From: Lacrimispora xylanisolvens
Lineage (GTDB): Bacteria; Bacillota; Clostridia; Lachnospirales; Lachnospiraceae
Assembly (NCBI GenBank): GCA_017084465.1
Contig: CP070896.1
Span: forward strand, 3,957,501 to 4,021,500
Length of the DNA stretch: 64,000 bases
Direction: 5' to 3'
The translations under genes were made by a program, and so were the position numbers. Shown one piece after another: positions 20,574 to 30,831 of the stretch (positions within the stretch are counted from its first letter, which is position 1; each line of letters starts with the position of its first letter). The notes under the pieces were generated by a model. The model was given only the letters and a program-made list of their open reading frames with translations. It was not told the origin of the DNA and did no database searches.

Positions 20574-21132
20574 TATCCAAAACGGATTTATTGTGGTGAA
20601 GTACAAAAAGTTTGACGTGGAAGAAAAAGAGATCATGGATGGAAGTCTAACCATGATGATGCCATACGATTTTGAATTAATGGATGAGGAGCTTGCAACG
20701 ATTAAATATCCGGGAGAAGATCGTCCCGATTATATCTATAGCGGAAAAGATACTACGGTTAATTTGACGTTTACTATAGAGGAAAGCGGACAAATAGATA
20801 ATGAGGAGGTGGAAGAGGCTAAAGATATTCTGGAAAAGCAGATTGGTCGTCTTTATCCATCATCAAAGATCGAGGATAGTCAGACAATTCAGGCCGGAGA
20901 AAAAAATATCAGTTATTTTTGCTTTGATGTTCCATTACTAGATGGTAAGTTATATAATCTCATGTTTTTTATGGAGCATAGGGGTCGTCTGCTCATGGGG
21001 GCATTTAATTGCAGTATTCATCAAAAGAAGCAGTGGAAAAAAGTAATCCCTCAGATGCTGATGACAATACAGGAAAAGTTTAATCCAGATGAGTCTGATC
21101 AGGAAAAAGGGCTTAATGCAGAAAGCAGGTGA
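20563..21132 (+). CDS. DcrB/Eag-like (DUF1795-type) putative effector chaperone
   Basis: A 189-residue soluble protein. MMMPYDFELMDEELATIKYP opens it and a C-terminal YNLMFFMEHRGRLLMGAFNC is followed by an amphipathic helix. This outline resembles the DcrB/DUF1795 fold, to which Eag chaperones of type VI effectors belong. Position between spike and effector fits a loading chaperone. The assignment rests on fold resemblance and context, not on a diagnostic motif; an unknown immunity protein is the alternative. Confidence 0.5.
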   Translation: MENDIQNGFIVVKYKKFDVEEKEIMDGSLTMMMPYDFELMDEELATIKYPGEDRPDYIYSGKDTTVNLTFTIEESGQIDNEEVEEAKDILEKQIGRLYPSSKIEDSQTIQAGEKNISYFCFDVPLLDGKLYNLMFFMEHRGRLLMGAFNCSIHQKKQWKKVIPQMLMTIQEKFNPDESDQEKGLNAESR

Positions 21133-22272
21133 TCTTATGTCATCAGATATCATGTCCCCTGCCTTAGTGCGTTTTCACGAAAAAGATGTATTTCCATCTC
21201 TGGAGTTGATCTTAAATAATCTGGAACAGGATTTTCAAAAAAATTTAGGTGATATGAAGAAACTGTATTTAGAATGCTTTAAAGGAATCTGTCTGAATAC
21301 TGGCAAAAAACAGGAAAATGACCAAATCAGGATTGGGTTTCTTATCTTTCATCTTCTTAGAACCAGAATCCTTACCCATGACTATACATATGCAGTAATG
21401 GTATATGACAAGGACTGGTATTTAAATGAGGGAATCCGGGTTGGAGAGGCAGACTTTTCATTTATTTATAAGCATTATGAGGAATTGTGGAAAAAACTGG
21501 AATGGGAATCAAAAAAATATATTGGGCAGATAAATGGAGCGGATATAGAAGGAATCATGTTGAAACTATTAAATCCTTTTCATCAGTACGTTACTGAACT
21601 GATGCGCTGCAGCCTGATGGAGGCCCTGGAGACAAGTGAATATACAGCACTTGACAGGGAGAAACATTTTGAGATCCAGACAGGTGAGTATTTTGAACTG
21701 TGTGATCTGGTACATATGGAAGATCAGGAAAAGGATTTGAAAGAGAGGCGGCACCGGCTTGAGGAGAGCAAGGGCCAGTCCTGTTGTTTTCAGGATTTTA
21801 GGAATCTGGATTTAAATAGGCAGTCTTATTGCGGAAGAGACTTACGTTATGCGGATTTTCGAAAGAGCAGTATGGAGGAAATTCAGTTAAGGAATTGTCT
21901 TCTGATTGGGGCTCTTTTAAAGAGAGCTATTTAAGGGAAGCCAGCTTAATGGTGTCAATGATCCATGATGCCTGTTTTGAGGGATCGGATTTAACCAGGG
22001 CAAAGCTACAGTATTGTGTGGCATTTACTGGAAAAAATCATGCAAATGAGTGGAAGAACACAGGATTTACGGGAGTAAGTTTCAAGAATGCCATATTAAA
22101 GGAAGCAGACTTTAGCGGAGCAACCATAATGGGCGGAGACTTTGAAGGAGCAGACTTAAGGGGAGCGATATTCAAGGATGCAGTTCTATATCGGAGCCGT
22201 TTTAGTAAAAAACAATTAGATGAGTGCGAATTCAGCCAGGAACAGCTTGAACAAATAAAGGTTCTGCCGTAA
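21116..22272 (+). CDS. Pentapeptide-repeat protein upstream of the effector (frameshifted in this sequence)
   Basis: About 385 residues. A helical N-terminal domain of roughly 210 residues with no recognised family is followed by a right-handed beta-helix of pentapeptide repeats (CFQDFRNLDLN, RDLRYADFRKSSM, then DLTRAKL, FKNAILKEADFSGATIMGGDF, quoted in parts: ADFSGATIMGGDFEGADLRG). The frame breaks near 21925-21930; adding one T gives an unbroken repeat register (ALLKRAYLREASL). Position suggests an adaptor linking effector to spike. ATG 21116 is chosen for the AAAAGGG before it; 21137 is also possible. Confidence 0.75.
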
Positions 22273-22290
22273 AATGAAAGGAGAGATGCT

Positions 22291-24313
22291 ATGCTAGGAT
22301 TGGGAAATGCGCTGAATAAAGTAAAGTCTCTGGTCCCAAAAGTAGTGAACGCGGGGAATAAAGCAGTCAAAACAGCTGTGAAGAAAGTGGCTGACAGTGC
22401 ACTTGGAAGGGCAGTGGCTTCCATTCCCTCGGCAGTACGAACTGGTGCAGCAAAAGTTGGACAGATAACAAGGAAAGCTGTAGCTGCCATACCGAAAATA
22501 ATAGAGCCTGTAAAGAAAAAAGTGGTAGAAAAGGGGGTGCAGATAAAAAATTCAGTTACTGCTAAAGCCACTCAGATAAAAAGTGCAGTCAATGCGGGGA
22601 TTGGACAGGCTAATCAGGCGATTGTAAATAAATCAAATCAGGTAAAACAAACAGTTGGACAAATACAGAATGCTGTAGAGCTAAAAGTAAATGAATTCAA
22701 TACAGTGACAGCGCAAAAAGATAAGCGGATTGTGGAGAAGATGAAAGCAGAGTGGGAAAATACCTGCTTGGAGCTAAGTCGCGGAGTAACGACGGAAGGA
22801 GCAGCTGGTGAGTACCTTTTGGTGAGAACCAACCCCATTTTATTAGATTTCTTTCTAAAATATAGAAGATCAGTGATAGAGGAATATCCCTTTCTAGAGT
22901 TCCCTGTTCCTGTTTTAAGAGGACCTCTGAATTTTATAAGGAGTGAAATAACAAATAAGGGGGCAGCAGCTGGCTCATTTATTTATAAGCAGAAAATACC
23001 AGGTTTATCTGATTTTTTGGGAGAATTAACTGATCAGAGAGGTCCAGGAGCTGAAAGCAACGCATTTTCAATTGTTGGTGCCGGAGCCAGAGGAATTGTT
23101 GTGAAGGGATTACTTGGAACGGTAGATGGAATTGCCAGCCTGATAGAAGATCCGGTGGCGGCTTTGGAAGGAATTAATTCTATTGTTGCGTATCCTGATG
23201 AAACTATTCCTGTTATATGTAAGGGAGTAAAGACCTTTTGGAATGAAAAGGTAGTGAATGGAAGTCCCGAAGACAGAGCTGAGGTATTTGGTCAGGCGGT
23301 TTTTGAGGCCGCCACATGGCTTGCAGGCGTAGGTGAGGCAAAAACAGGTGCCAATTTAGGAAAAACAACTAAAATTGCGTGTAGCACTGAAACAGCACAA
23401 AGCTTATCTAATGGAAAAAAATTATTAAAAGCGTCTAAATTAGCTGATAATGCAGATACTCTAGCGGATACTTATAAAATAGCTAAATCTGCAGAAACGG
23501 TTATAGGAAAAGGAACTTCTAAGATAAATAAAACATGGTTGAAGAATTTAGGAAAAGCAACTGCAAAAAAATTAGATGATGTGCTCGTTAAGAGTAGCAA
23601 AAAAACTGAAGATATTCTTAATAATATAAGATGGGGGATTAGGCAAAATTCAAATGGCCCGAAACTAGCCTTAGAATCAGTCGGAGATATAGAATCACTT
23701 ACTAGCACTGGAGATGCAATTTCAGATTATTATTCACGTTTCAAAAAATTTGCAAAAAATGAATTGGATAATGCCGGTACTCATAATGTTAATATAAAAT
23801 CAAAGGTAGAACTAGACGATATTTCTAAGTCCATAAAGAATAACGGAGATGGTTTAGGTGCAATTACTGAGGGGACGGGTAAGAGTATTAATAATTTTGC
23901 TGATGATGCCTTAGAACATGCAAGTCGAGGTGAGTTTACATATAATCCTAAAACAGGTGAGGTATCTAAAATGAAGGGTGGTGGGCATGGTCAGGAAAAT
24001 TTAGAAATGTTGGATTCATTAGGAATAGATTATAATATTGAAAAAACTTATCCCAATGGTGTAAGAGTTGGAAATGTTCCAGGGCATAAAGTAAAACTTA
24101 AAAGAGCAGGAATAGAACAGTCTTGGTTTCCTGAAAGCTGGGATGCTAATAAAATTCAGGAAGCAGGAAATTATGTAATAGAAGCAAATAAGGGGGGTAA
24201 CGATAAAAGATGGTGCAGCAATATTTGCAGATTATGATGGAGTAAAGGTAGGTGTGATTTATACAGATGGAAAACCTGCAACAATATTTCCCAATGCAAT
24301 ACAACCTGAATAA
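22291..24313 (+). CDS. Polymorphic effector with C-terminal EndoU RNase domain (frameshifted near its end)
   Basis: About 673 residues after removing one surplus G in 24192-24197. Residues 1-130 are a Lys/Ala-rich helical N-terminus; residues 150-360 form a pretoxin region (TTEGAAGEYLLVRTNPILL, AEVFGQAVFEAATWLAGVGE). At residues 526-531 the junction T-E-G-T-G-K opens the toxin domain. That domain matches bacterial EndoU: GGGHGQENLEML, GVRVGNVPGHKVKL and SWFPESWDANKIQEA, ending DGAAIFADYDG ... ATIFPNAIQPE. EndoU enzymes cut RNA leaving 2',3'-cyclic phosphate. The shared junction links it to the nine orphan modules downstream. AAAGGAG precedes ATG 22291. Confidence 0.85.
23867..23880 (+). repeat. 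Toxin junction in the main effector (CTGAGGGGACGGGT)
   Basis: The 14 bases are identical to the end of the linkers at 27280, 30479, 46192 and 50383, and differ by at most one base in the others. The reading frame is the same everywhere. Confidence 0.9.
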
Positions 24314-24331
24314 TTAGTGAGGTAAAACAAC

Positions 24332-24637
24332 ATGGAGAAAGAAAAAGTAATAGATCTATTATGTGAACGAGTAATGGTGGATGAAAATGACCCTGTGATT
24401 AATAGAATATGGGATGAGATGACTGTATTATTAAGCCAAAATTCTAATGAAACTATAAATTTCTTAAAAGATTGTACAGAGAAACAGCTGTTTTATATAA
24501 GTGAAATAATTGAAGATATTTCATATAATCTAAAAAGCCAAGAATTTATAAATACTTTGTATGAGTTAAATGCAAAATTTCCAAACCTACAGATGGAATC
24601 GGATATTGAAATAGCTAAGGAATTTATGGAGGAATAG
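24332..24637 (+). CDS. Putative immunity protein for the EndoU effector
   Basis: A 101-residue acidic, all-helical protein directly downstream of the EndoU toxin and before any IS. No named family recognised. The stretch FLKDCTEKQLFYISEIIEDI resembles YIKNCTKNEKTILTKVLNYL of the next gene, so the two look like paralogues. Role as immunity is inferred from position and size. Confidence 0.65.
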   Translation: MEKEKVIDLLCERVMVDENDPVINRIWDEMTVLLSQNSNETINFLKDCTEKQLFYISEIIEDISYNLKSQEFINTLYELNAKFPNLQMESDIEIAKEFMEE

Positions 24638-24643
24638 TACTCG

Positions 24644-24898
24644 ATGAATGATGAAGAATTTTATACGTTTCGTACGGAAATTAGGAAAAATTTGGGTAGA
24701 ATTATTTTCTTCCCGGAAAATACTAACATTTATGTAGATAGTATTATACAACTCATTGAGAAAAATGAGGAGGTGTTTCTGGTTTATATAAAAAACTGTA
24801 CTAAGAATGAAAAAACTATTCTAACTAAAGTATTAAACTACCTTAAAGAAACAAATAAGAATAGGTATATAGAAAATTTAATTGAAGAGAATTTGTAA
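24644..24898 (+). CDS. Second putative immunity protein of the EndoU module
   Basis: An 84-residue helical protein six bases after its apparent paralogue. MNDEEFYTFRTEIRKNLGRI opens it. Two immunity-like genes in a row may mean a duplicated gene, or one that serves a toxin domain formerly carried by the effector. Confidence 0.55.
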   Translation: MNDEEFYTFRTEIRKNLGRIIFFPENTNIYVDSIIQLIEKNEEVFLVYIKNCTKNEKTILTKVLNYLKETNKNRYIENLIEENL

Positions 24899-24904
24899 AA
24901 TAAT

Positions 24905-24945
24905 CAGATGGTCTTGTGTTTACATTATTGAAACAAGTCCATCTG
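24905..24945 (+). terminator. Terminator-like hairpin after the EndoU module
   Basis: CAGATGG-CTTGT pairs with ACAAG-CCATCTG with one mismatch. Similar sequence, and a similar downstream tail (CCATGAAT ... ATGCT ... AAACTT), follows the pentapeptide immunity gene at 40006. The remaining gap to 25088 holds no gene. Confidence 0.55.
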
Positions 24946-25098
24946 TTATAAATTGAATACCTACACTTTAACCATGAATTTATGCTAATGCAGAAAAACT
25001 TCTTCCCCAAAACATACTTTAATTCTGGAAAATAGATCAAAAGGGTTCACGGGCTGTCTATTCCTTAATTCATTGGTAATGTATAAACGGAGTCGTTC

Positions 25099-27250
25099 AT
25101 GACCCCGTAACTCTTTCGCATGAGTGGGCATTCCCTGCATGTGCGACCTCGGTTACGACCCCAATGTCAAAAATCCGACACCGATGATAAAGTCTTCTCA
25201 GCCCGCATTGCGGGCTGATGTCAGCCGAGTAGGGAAAGTTTTTGACCCCGGCTCTTTAACCTGCATCATTTTCGACCCCATGGTTCAGCCCTGCTTTTGT
25301 AGCAAAATAGAGTGAGAATTTTACAGTTCGGAATTTTATAAATGGTTGCGAATGTGCGACTTGCAGAGTATAAAAAACTGGCATATATGCGACACTTTTC
25401 TGCAAAAGCAACAGGAAGACGAACAGAAGGTAACAGTAATCCAAACACTTAGCAGGTAAAAGAGGAAAATCCATCTTTTTCAGATTTGCCCAACGAAGTG
25501 TTTAATTGCTTGAATGGCATATATGATCCACCATCGGTTTTAAAGGTCACACAGGGGCAATATTTTGCGACACAGGGCAAGCTGAAAGTGGTATATTGAT
25601 TCTATTTCATCAGAAGCTTAGCCAGATCGTCTCCCCCATGGTTCATAGTGAACCATGGGATTTACAGGAAATGGATTCTATGGTAAACTGGGGCTGCCGG
25701 GGGTTACAGGGGGTAAAAATACTCTTTCTGTAGCTCCCTTTTCTGTCGTTCCTTCTCCCGAAAATAAATCCAGAAATGACTTGCAATCTATTTGATACAG
25801 AGTTAACATCAACAACCAATAAAAGAAATAACTTGTCCTTCCACCTATTGGTTTGTTGTAAATAGGCTGTCGTCCCCTTGCGGACTCATCAAGAGTTAAC
25901 GCTGTCATCTGAGGTTGCCGGTACAGGAACTGATCGGTTGGAAACAGGATCAGGAGGGAGAGAATTGCAGAAAAGAGAAAATCTGCTTTATGTAGGGATT
26001 GACCTGCATAAGGAAAGTCATACCGCAGTGATGGTAAACTGCTGGAATGAAAAGTTAGAGGTAGTGGTTATAGAAAACAAGCCTAGTGAATTTAAAAAGC
26101 TGGCAGAAAAGGTGAACAGGAAATCCCGTCATCTTGGACTTGATCCCATTTATGGATTGGAAAATGCTTACGGTCACGGCAGAAGTTTAGCTGTCTGGCT
26201 GATTGAAAATGGCTACATAGTAAAGGACATTAATCCTGCCCTGGCTTATGATCAGCGAAAAAGTGCACCGATGCTCCGAAAAAATGATGAGCATGATGCG
26301 TATTGTGTAGCAACGGTACTCATTAACCAGCTACATACTTTGCCGGATGCAAAGCCAAAAGATAACGAGTGGACTTTGGCACAACTGGTAAATCGGAGAG
26401 ATTTATTGGTAAAAGACGGTATCCGTTTTAAGAACGGACTCCATGAACAGATATCCATGGCATACCCAAGCTACAGTAAGTTCTTCAGCGAGATAGACGG
26501 GAAATGTGCCATGTATTTCTGGAAGACCTACCCGTCCCCTGCCCATTTGCAGGAAAAGACGGCAGAAGAGCTAACGATTGAATTCAAAGAGATATCTTCA
26601 ATTATCAGAAAAGTTAAAGCGGAAATGATTCTGGACTGTATCCAACACGATGGGAATACCTTTCGAGAATATCAGGAATCCAGAGATTTTATTACAACAA
26701 GTCTGGTAAGAGACTTGGAACATCAAAAAGAAGAATTAGCAGGGCTTGATCAAGAAATCGAGAAAATCCTGCTTAGCTTTGATTATAAACTGACCAGTAT
26801 GCCCGGGATTGGAACTTCCATAGCCAGTAAGCTGATTGCAGAAATCGGAGATATCCGAAGATTTCCCAGTACAGATAAACTGGCAAGATTCGCAGGAGTG
26901 GCTCCTGTAAAGTTCAGTTCTGCAGGGAAAGGCAAGGAGCAAAGCTCCAGACAGGGAAACCGCCAGTTGCATGGACTGTTTTATTTCCTGGCGGTAACAA
27001 TGGTCTCCAAACCAAAGAACGGAACACCCAATCATCCGGTGTTTTATGACTATTACATGCGAAAAATCGGCGAAGGGAAGACAAAGTCTCAGGCATTGGT
27101 CTGTATCATGCGCCGTTTGGTGAACATCGTGTACGGAATGATGAAAAACAAGACAGAGTACCGGGAACCGGTTCGAGAAGAACAGTAATTTTTTATTTTA
27201 AAAATAGCGCAAAGATGTGCTATACTTTTTTTAAACGAATATAAAATTTC
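25099..27250 (+). mobile_element. IS110-family element, copy 1 (leader type A)
   Basis: About 2.15 kb. The left flank GGAGTCGTTC (25089-25098) and right flank TTCGTCGCAT match the two halves of the unoccupied linker at 50340, which sets the ends. The first 155 bases are the type A leader with hairpin CAGCCCGC/GCGGGCTG; the shared body begins at TTTAACCTGC (25255). CCATGGTTCA ... TGAACCATGG forms a second hairpin near 25638-25660. The 870-base untranslated leader before the recombinase is a candidate bridge-RNA locus. AGCGC/GTGCT hairpin plus T run (about 27205-27232) ends it. No terminal inverted repeats or target duplication seen, as usual for IS110. Confidence 0.8.
25965..27188 (+). CDS. 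IS110-family DEDD recombinase, copy 1 (intact)
   Basis: A 407-residue recombinase starting at TTG 25965 behind AGGAGG; the open stretch before that is untranslated leader. The RuvC-like DEDD domain has LYVGIDLHKESH, YGLENAYGHGRSLAVWL and KNDEHDAYCVA. The C-terminal Transposase_20 domain has SMPGIGTSIASKLIAEIGDI and SRQGNRQLHGL with the conserved Ser. IS110 enzymes are guided by a bispecific RNA from the element. This copy and copy 2 share the variant RHLGLDPIYGLENAYGHG, distinguishing them from the others. Confidence 0.95.
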   Translation: MQKRENLLYVGIDLHKESHTAVMVNCWNEKLEVVVIENKPSEFKKLAEKVNRKSRHLGLDPIYGLENAYGHGRSLAVWLIENGYIVKDINPALAYDQRKSAPMLRKNDEHDAYCVATVLINQLHTLPDAKPKDNEWTLAQLVNRRDLLVKDGIRFKNGLHEQISMAYPSYSKFFSEIDGKCAMYFWKTYPSPAHLQEKTAEELTIEFKEISSIIRKVKAEMILDCIQHDGNTFREYQESRDFITTSLVRDLEHQKEELAGLDQEIEKILLSFDYKLTSMPGIGTSIASKLIAEIGDIRRFPSTDKLARFAGVAPVKFSSAGKGKEQSSRQGNRQLHGLFYFLAVTMVSKPKNGTPNHPVFYDYYMRKIGEGKTKSQALVCIMRRLVNIVYGMMKNKTEYREPVREEQ

Positions 27251-27251
27251 A

Positions 27252-27293
27252 ATGTTCGTCGCATATCTCAGTACTCCACCTGAGGGGACGGGT
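27252..27293 (+). repeat. Cassette linker 1
   Basis: TTCGTCGCATATCTCAGTAC ... CTGAGGGGACGGGT. Here ATG replaces the usual CCG, giving the module its own start codon. Confidence 0.9.
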
Positions 27294-27599
27294 AAGCCTA
27301 TTTATAAACCAAGTCCTAAACATGATCCTACCTCAGGCTGGGGAAGTCCAGATCCAATTCCAGATATTAGAACAGGACAAGAAGTATTAGATACAGCATA
27401 TTCATCATCAAAAACTAAGCAGTTATATAACTATTATGATGGAAAATTAGTTAAGTTTCAGCCAGATACAGTAAGTGGCTGGCATTCATATGAGGTTGCT
27501 AATGCTGCTAAAGAGGTTCCAGCGGATGTTCTAAGGCAAATGCTTGATGATGGAAAAATTACAAAGGCTCAATATAAAAACTTTATTAAGAATAAATGA
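27252..27599 (+). CDS. Orphan toxin C-terminal module 1 (unknown fold)
   Basis: 115 residues beginning MFVAYLSTPPEGTGK, i.e. linker then toxin domain. The domain has KHDPTSGWGSPDPI and a compact C-terminus LYNYYDGKLVKFQPDTVSGW followed by VPADVLRQMLDDGKITKAQY. I do not recognise the family with certainty; size, position and following gene make it a toxin domain. It lacks any pretoxin or secretion region, so by itself it would not be exported. No convincing ribosome site precedes the ATG. Confidence 0.7.
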   Translation: MFVAYLSTPPEGTGKPIYKPSPKHDPTSGWGSPDPIPDIRTGQEVLDTAYSSSKTKQLYNYYDGKLVKFQPDTVSGWHSYEVANAAKEVPADVLRQMLDDGKITKAQYKNFIKNK

Positions 27600-27612
27600 G
27601 GGTGATTAATTT

Positions 27613-28206
27613 ATGACGTATTTTGGTAATAAAGAGACTTTTGCAATTGCATATGAATTAAAAGAGAGCCCATTTAATGAATCCGGGAAGAATGAATCCA
27701 CATGGGGGGAATTTCAGATGTGGGTTCATAATATTTCCGTATGTACTTTTTCAATGGATGATGAAATACGTGAATATGAATGGGATTTAAGTTTTATTGT
27801 TGAGTGGTTATGCAAAAATAAAAACCACATTCTTGAAGAAAGCCCATTTCCATTACCTTGTGAAGGTGACAATGCGATAGAATTGTACAATAATAGTGGA
27901 GATTTTGATTCAGATGATGATAATGAATTTGATTCGTGGTTTGAAAAAAGACAAGACTGGTATTTTAATCATTCATGGTATTCCAACAATGGTGGGTCAT
28001 ATCTAGCAGATGTATTTTTTAGACGAGTTAATAATACTATTGAAATAGCATGGGACAACACAGAATTATATAACAATATAAAGTATGTTAATCCCAAAGG
28101 AGTATGTTATATTCCAGTTGAATTGTTTCAAATTGTAGTTGATGGCTTTATAGAAAGTTTCATGATCGAAATATCTAAAAGCGAGAAAACGAAAAAGGGA
28201 AAATAA
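27613..28206 (+). CDS. Putative immunity protein of module 1
   Basis: A 197-residue acidic, Trp/Asn-rich cytoplasmic protein (MWVHNISVCTF, YEWDLSFIVEWLCKN, WFEKRQDWYFNHSW). It starts 13 bases after module 1 with GAGGGTG upstream. No named family assigned. Immunity role is inferred from position directly behind a toxin domain. Confidence 0.65.
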   Translation: MTYFGNKETFAIAYELKESPFNESGKNESTWGEFQMWVHNISVCTFSMDDEIREYEWDLSFIVEWLCKNKNHILEESPFPLPCEGDNAIELYNNSGDFDSDDDNEFDSWFEKRQDWYFNHSWYSNNGGSYLADVFFRRVNNTIEIAWDNTELYNNIKYVNPKGVCYIPVELFQIVVDGFIESFMIEISKSEKTKKGK

Positions 28207-28293
28207 TAATCCAAGAAAAATGTAGCAAGTTAGATTAAGGATCCATTGAAGATGAAATACAGTTATTCAACCGTTGCATGATTGGAGTTGTTT

Positions 28294-30448
28294 ATGACCC
28301 CGTAACCTTTTGCATAAATGGGCATTCCCAGTAAGTGCGACCCCGGTTACGATCCCAATGCCAAAAATACGACCCCGATGAAAGAGTCATCTCAGTCCGC
28401 TTTGCGGGCTGATGTTAACTGAGTCGGGGAGTTTTTTGACCCCGGCTCTTTAACCTGCATCATTTTCGACCCCATGGTTCAGCCCTGCTTTTGTAGCAAA
28501 ATAGAGTGAGAATTTTACAGTTCGGAATTTTATAAAAGGTTGCGAATGTGCGACTTGCAGAGTATAAAAAACTGGCATATATGCGACACTTTTCTGCAAA
28601 AGCAACAGGAAGACGAACAGAAGGTAACAGTAATCCAAACACTTAGCAGGTAAAAGAGGAAAATCCATCTTTTTCAGATTTGCCCAACGAAGTGTTTAAT
28701 TGCTTGAATGGCATATATGATCCACCATCGGTTTTAAAGGTCACACAGGGGCAATATTTTGCGACACAGGGCAAGCTGAAAGTGGTATATTGATTCTATT
28801 TCATCAGAAGCTTAGCCAGATCGTCTCCCCCATGGTTCATAGTGAACCATGGGATTTACAGGAAATGGATTCTATGGTAAACTGGGGCTGCCGGGGGTTA
28901 CAGGGGGGTAAAAATACTCTTTCTGTAGCTCCCTTTTCTGTCGTTCCTTCTCCCGAAAATAAATCCAGAAATGACTTGCAATCTATTTGATACAGAGTTA
29001 ACATCAACAACCAATAAAAGAAATAACTTGTCCTTCCACCTATTGGTTTGTTGTAAATAGGCTGTCGTCCCCTTGCGGACTCATCAAGAGTTAACGCTGT
29101 CATCTGAGGTTGCCGGTACAGGAACTGATCGGTTGGAAACAGGATCAGGAGGGAGAGAATTGCAGAAAAGAGAAAATCTGCTTTATGTAGGGATTGACCT
29201 GCATAAGGAAAGTCATACCGCAGTGATGGTAAACTGCTGGAATGAAAAGTTAGAGGTAGTGGTTATAGAAAACAAGCCTAGTGAATTTAAAAAGCTGGCA
29301 GAAAAGGTGAACAGGAAATCCCGTCATCTTGGACTTGATCCCATTTATGGATTGGAAAATGCTTACGGTCACGGCAGAAGTTTAGCTGTCTGGCTGATTG
29401 AAAATGGCTACATAGTAAAGGACATTAATCCTGCCCTGGCTTATGATCAGCGAAAAAGTGCACCGATGCTCCCGAAAAAAAATGATGAGCATGATGCGTA
29501 TTGTGTAGCAACGGTACTCATTAACCAGCTACATACTTTGCCGGATGCAAAGCCAAAAGATAACGAGTGGACTTTGGCACAACTGGTAAATCGGAGAGAT
29601 TTATTGGTAAAAGACGGTATCCGTTTTAAGAACGGACTCCATGAACAGATATCCATGGCATACCCAAGCTACAGTAAGTTCTTCAGCGAGATAGACGGGA
29701 AATGTGCCATGTATTTCTGGAAGACCTACCCGTCCCCCGCCCATTTGCAGGAAAAGACGGCAGAAGAGCTAACGATTGAATTCAAAGAGATATCTTCAAT
29801 TATCAGAAAAGTTAAAGCGGAAATGATTCTGGACTGTATCCAACACGATGGGAATACCTTTCGAGAATATCAGGAATCCAGAGATTTTATTACAACAAGT
29901 CTGGTAAGAGACTTGGAACATCAAAAAAAGAAGAATTAGCAGGGCTTGATCAAGAAATCGAGAAAATCCTGCTTAGCTTTGATTATAAACTGACCAGTAT
30001 GCCCGGGATTGGAACTTCCATAGCCAGTAAGCTGATTGCAGAAATCGGAGATATCCGAAGATTTCCCAGTACAGATAAACTGGCAAGATTCGCAGGAGTG
30101 GCTCCTGTAAAGTTCAGTTCTGCAGGGAAAGGCAAGGAGCAAAGCTCCAGACAGGAAACCGCCAGTTGCATGGACTGTTTTATTTCCTGGCGGTAACAAT
30201 GGTCTCCAAACCAAAGAACGGAACACCCAATCATCCGGTGTTTTATGACTATTACATGCGAAAAATCGGCGAAGGGAAGACAAAGTCTCAGGCATTGGTC
30301 TGTATCATGCGCCGTTTGGTGAACATCGTGTACGGAATGATGAAAAACAAGACAGAGTACCGGGAACCGGTTCGAGAAGAACAGTAATTTTTTATTTTAA
30401 AAATAGCGCAAAGATGTGCTATACTTTTTTTAAACGAATATAAAATTT
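28294..30448 (+). mobile_element. IS110-family element, copy 2 (leader type A)
   Basis: Left flank GGAGTTGTTT, a variant of GGAGTCGTTC. From about 28430 through the recombinase and linker it appears almost base-identical to copy 1; the differences I see are at homopolymers. This implies a recent duplication of the copy 1 unit, with the toxin-immunity pair exchanged. Confidence 0.8.
29160..30387 (+). CDS. IS110-family recombinase, copy 2 (frameshifted in this sequence)
   Basis: Same protein as copy 1 from TTG 29160. Length exceeds copy 1 by four bases: three extra in the C/A run near 29470 (MLPKKNDEHD), two extra A near 29928, one G missing near 30157. All are homopolymer changes, so the gene may be intact in the cell. 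Confidence 0.85.
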
Positions 30449-30450
30449 CA

Positions 30451-30492
30451 ATGTTCGTCGCATATCTCAGTACTCCACCTGAGGGGACGGGT
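30451..30492 (+). repeat. Cassette linker 2
   Basis: Same sequence as linker 1, again with ATG in place of CCG; ends CTGAGGGGACGGGT. Confidence 0.9.
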
Positions 30493-30819
30493 GAGAGTGC
30501 TAAAGGTTTGGTAGGCAAAGATTTCGAATATTATCTAAATAAAGAGTTAGGTGGAGAAGGATCACGCCAAGTTGGAGGTAGAGATTTTGATGGAGTAAAA
30601 GGAAATAGGTGGTGGGAAGCAAAATCGGGACAATATTGGGAAATGTTGGAAAGTGATTCTAAGAAAATATTAAAGTTTAAAAGTGATATGGGTGATCGCT
30701 TAAATATTGCGAAACAAAATGGGGCAACTTACGAATTGTTTTCTAACACCCCGATACCACAATCAATAAAAGATTGGCTTACAAAAAAAGGAATTCCTTT
30801 TACGGAAATTTTAGATTAG
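30451..30819 (+). CDS. Orphan toxin module 2, restriction-endonuclease-like
   Basis: 122 residues: MFVAYLSTPPEGTG followed by a compact domain with GKDFEYYLNKELGG, GGRDFDGVKGNRWWEAKSG and KKGIPFTEILD. The D ... E-x-K arrangement (DFDG then WEAK) with an upstream Glu fits the PD-(D/E)xK nuclease core used by Tox-REase domains. DNA or tRNA could be the target. The family call is by active-site pattern, not by search. Confidence 0.72.
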   Translation: MFVAYLSTPPEGTGESAKGLVGKDFEYYLNKELGGEGSRQVGGRDFDGVKGNRWWEAKSGQYWEMLESDSKKILKFKSDMGDRLNIAKQNGATYELFSNTPIPQSIKDWLTKKGIPFTEILD

Positions 30820-30831
30820 GAGGCTTACAAA

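Noticed and set aside
16803..24313. Prophage
   Set aside because: Only spike and tip genes are present; no capsid, portal, terminase, lysis or integrase genes.
25878..25964. Upstream in-frame extension of the IS110 recombinase
   Set aside because: The extension has no ribosome site, while AGGAGG stands at the right distance from TTG, where the conserved protein begins; codons before it vary between copies and include frame differences.
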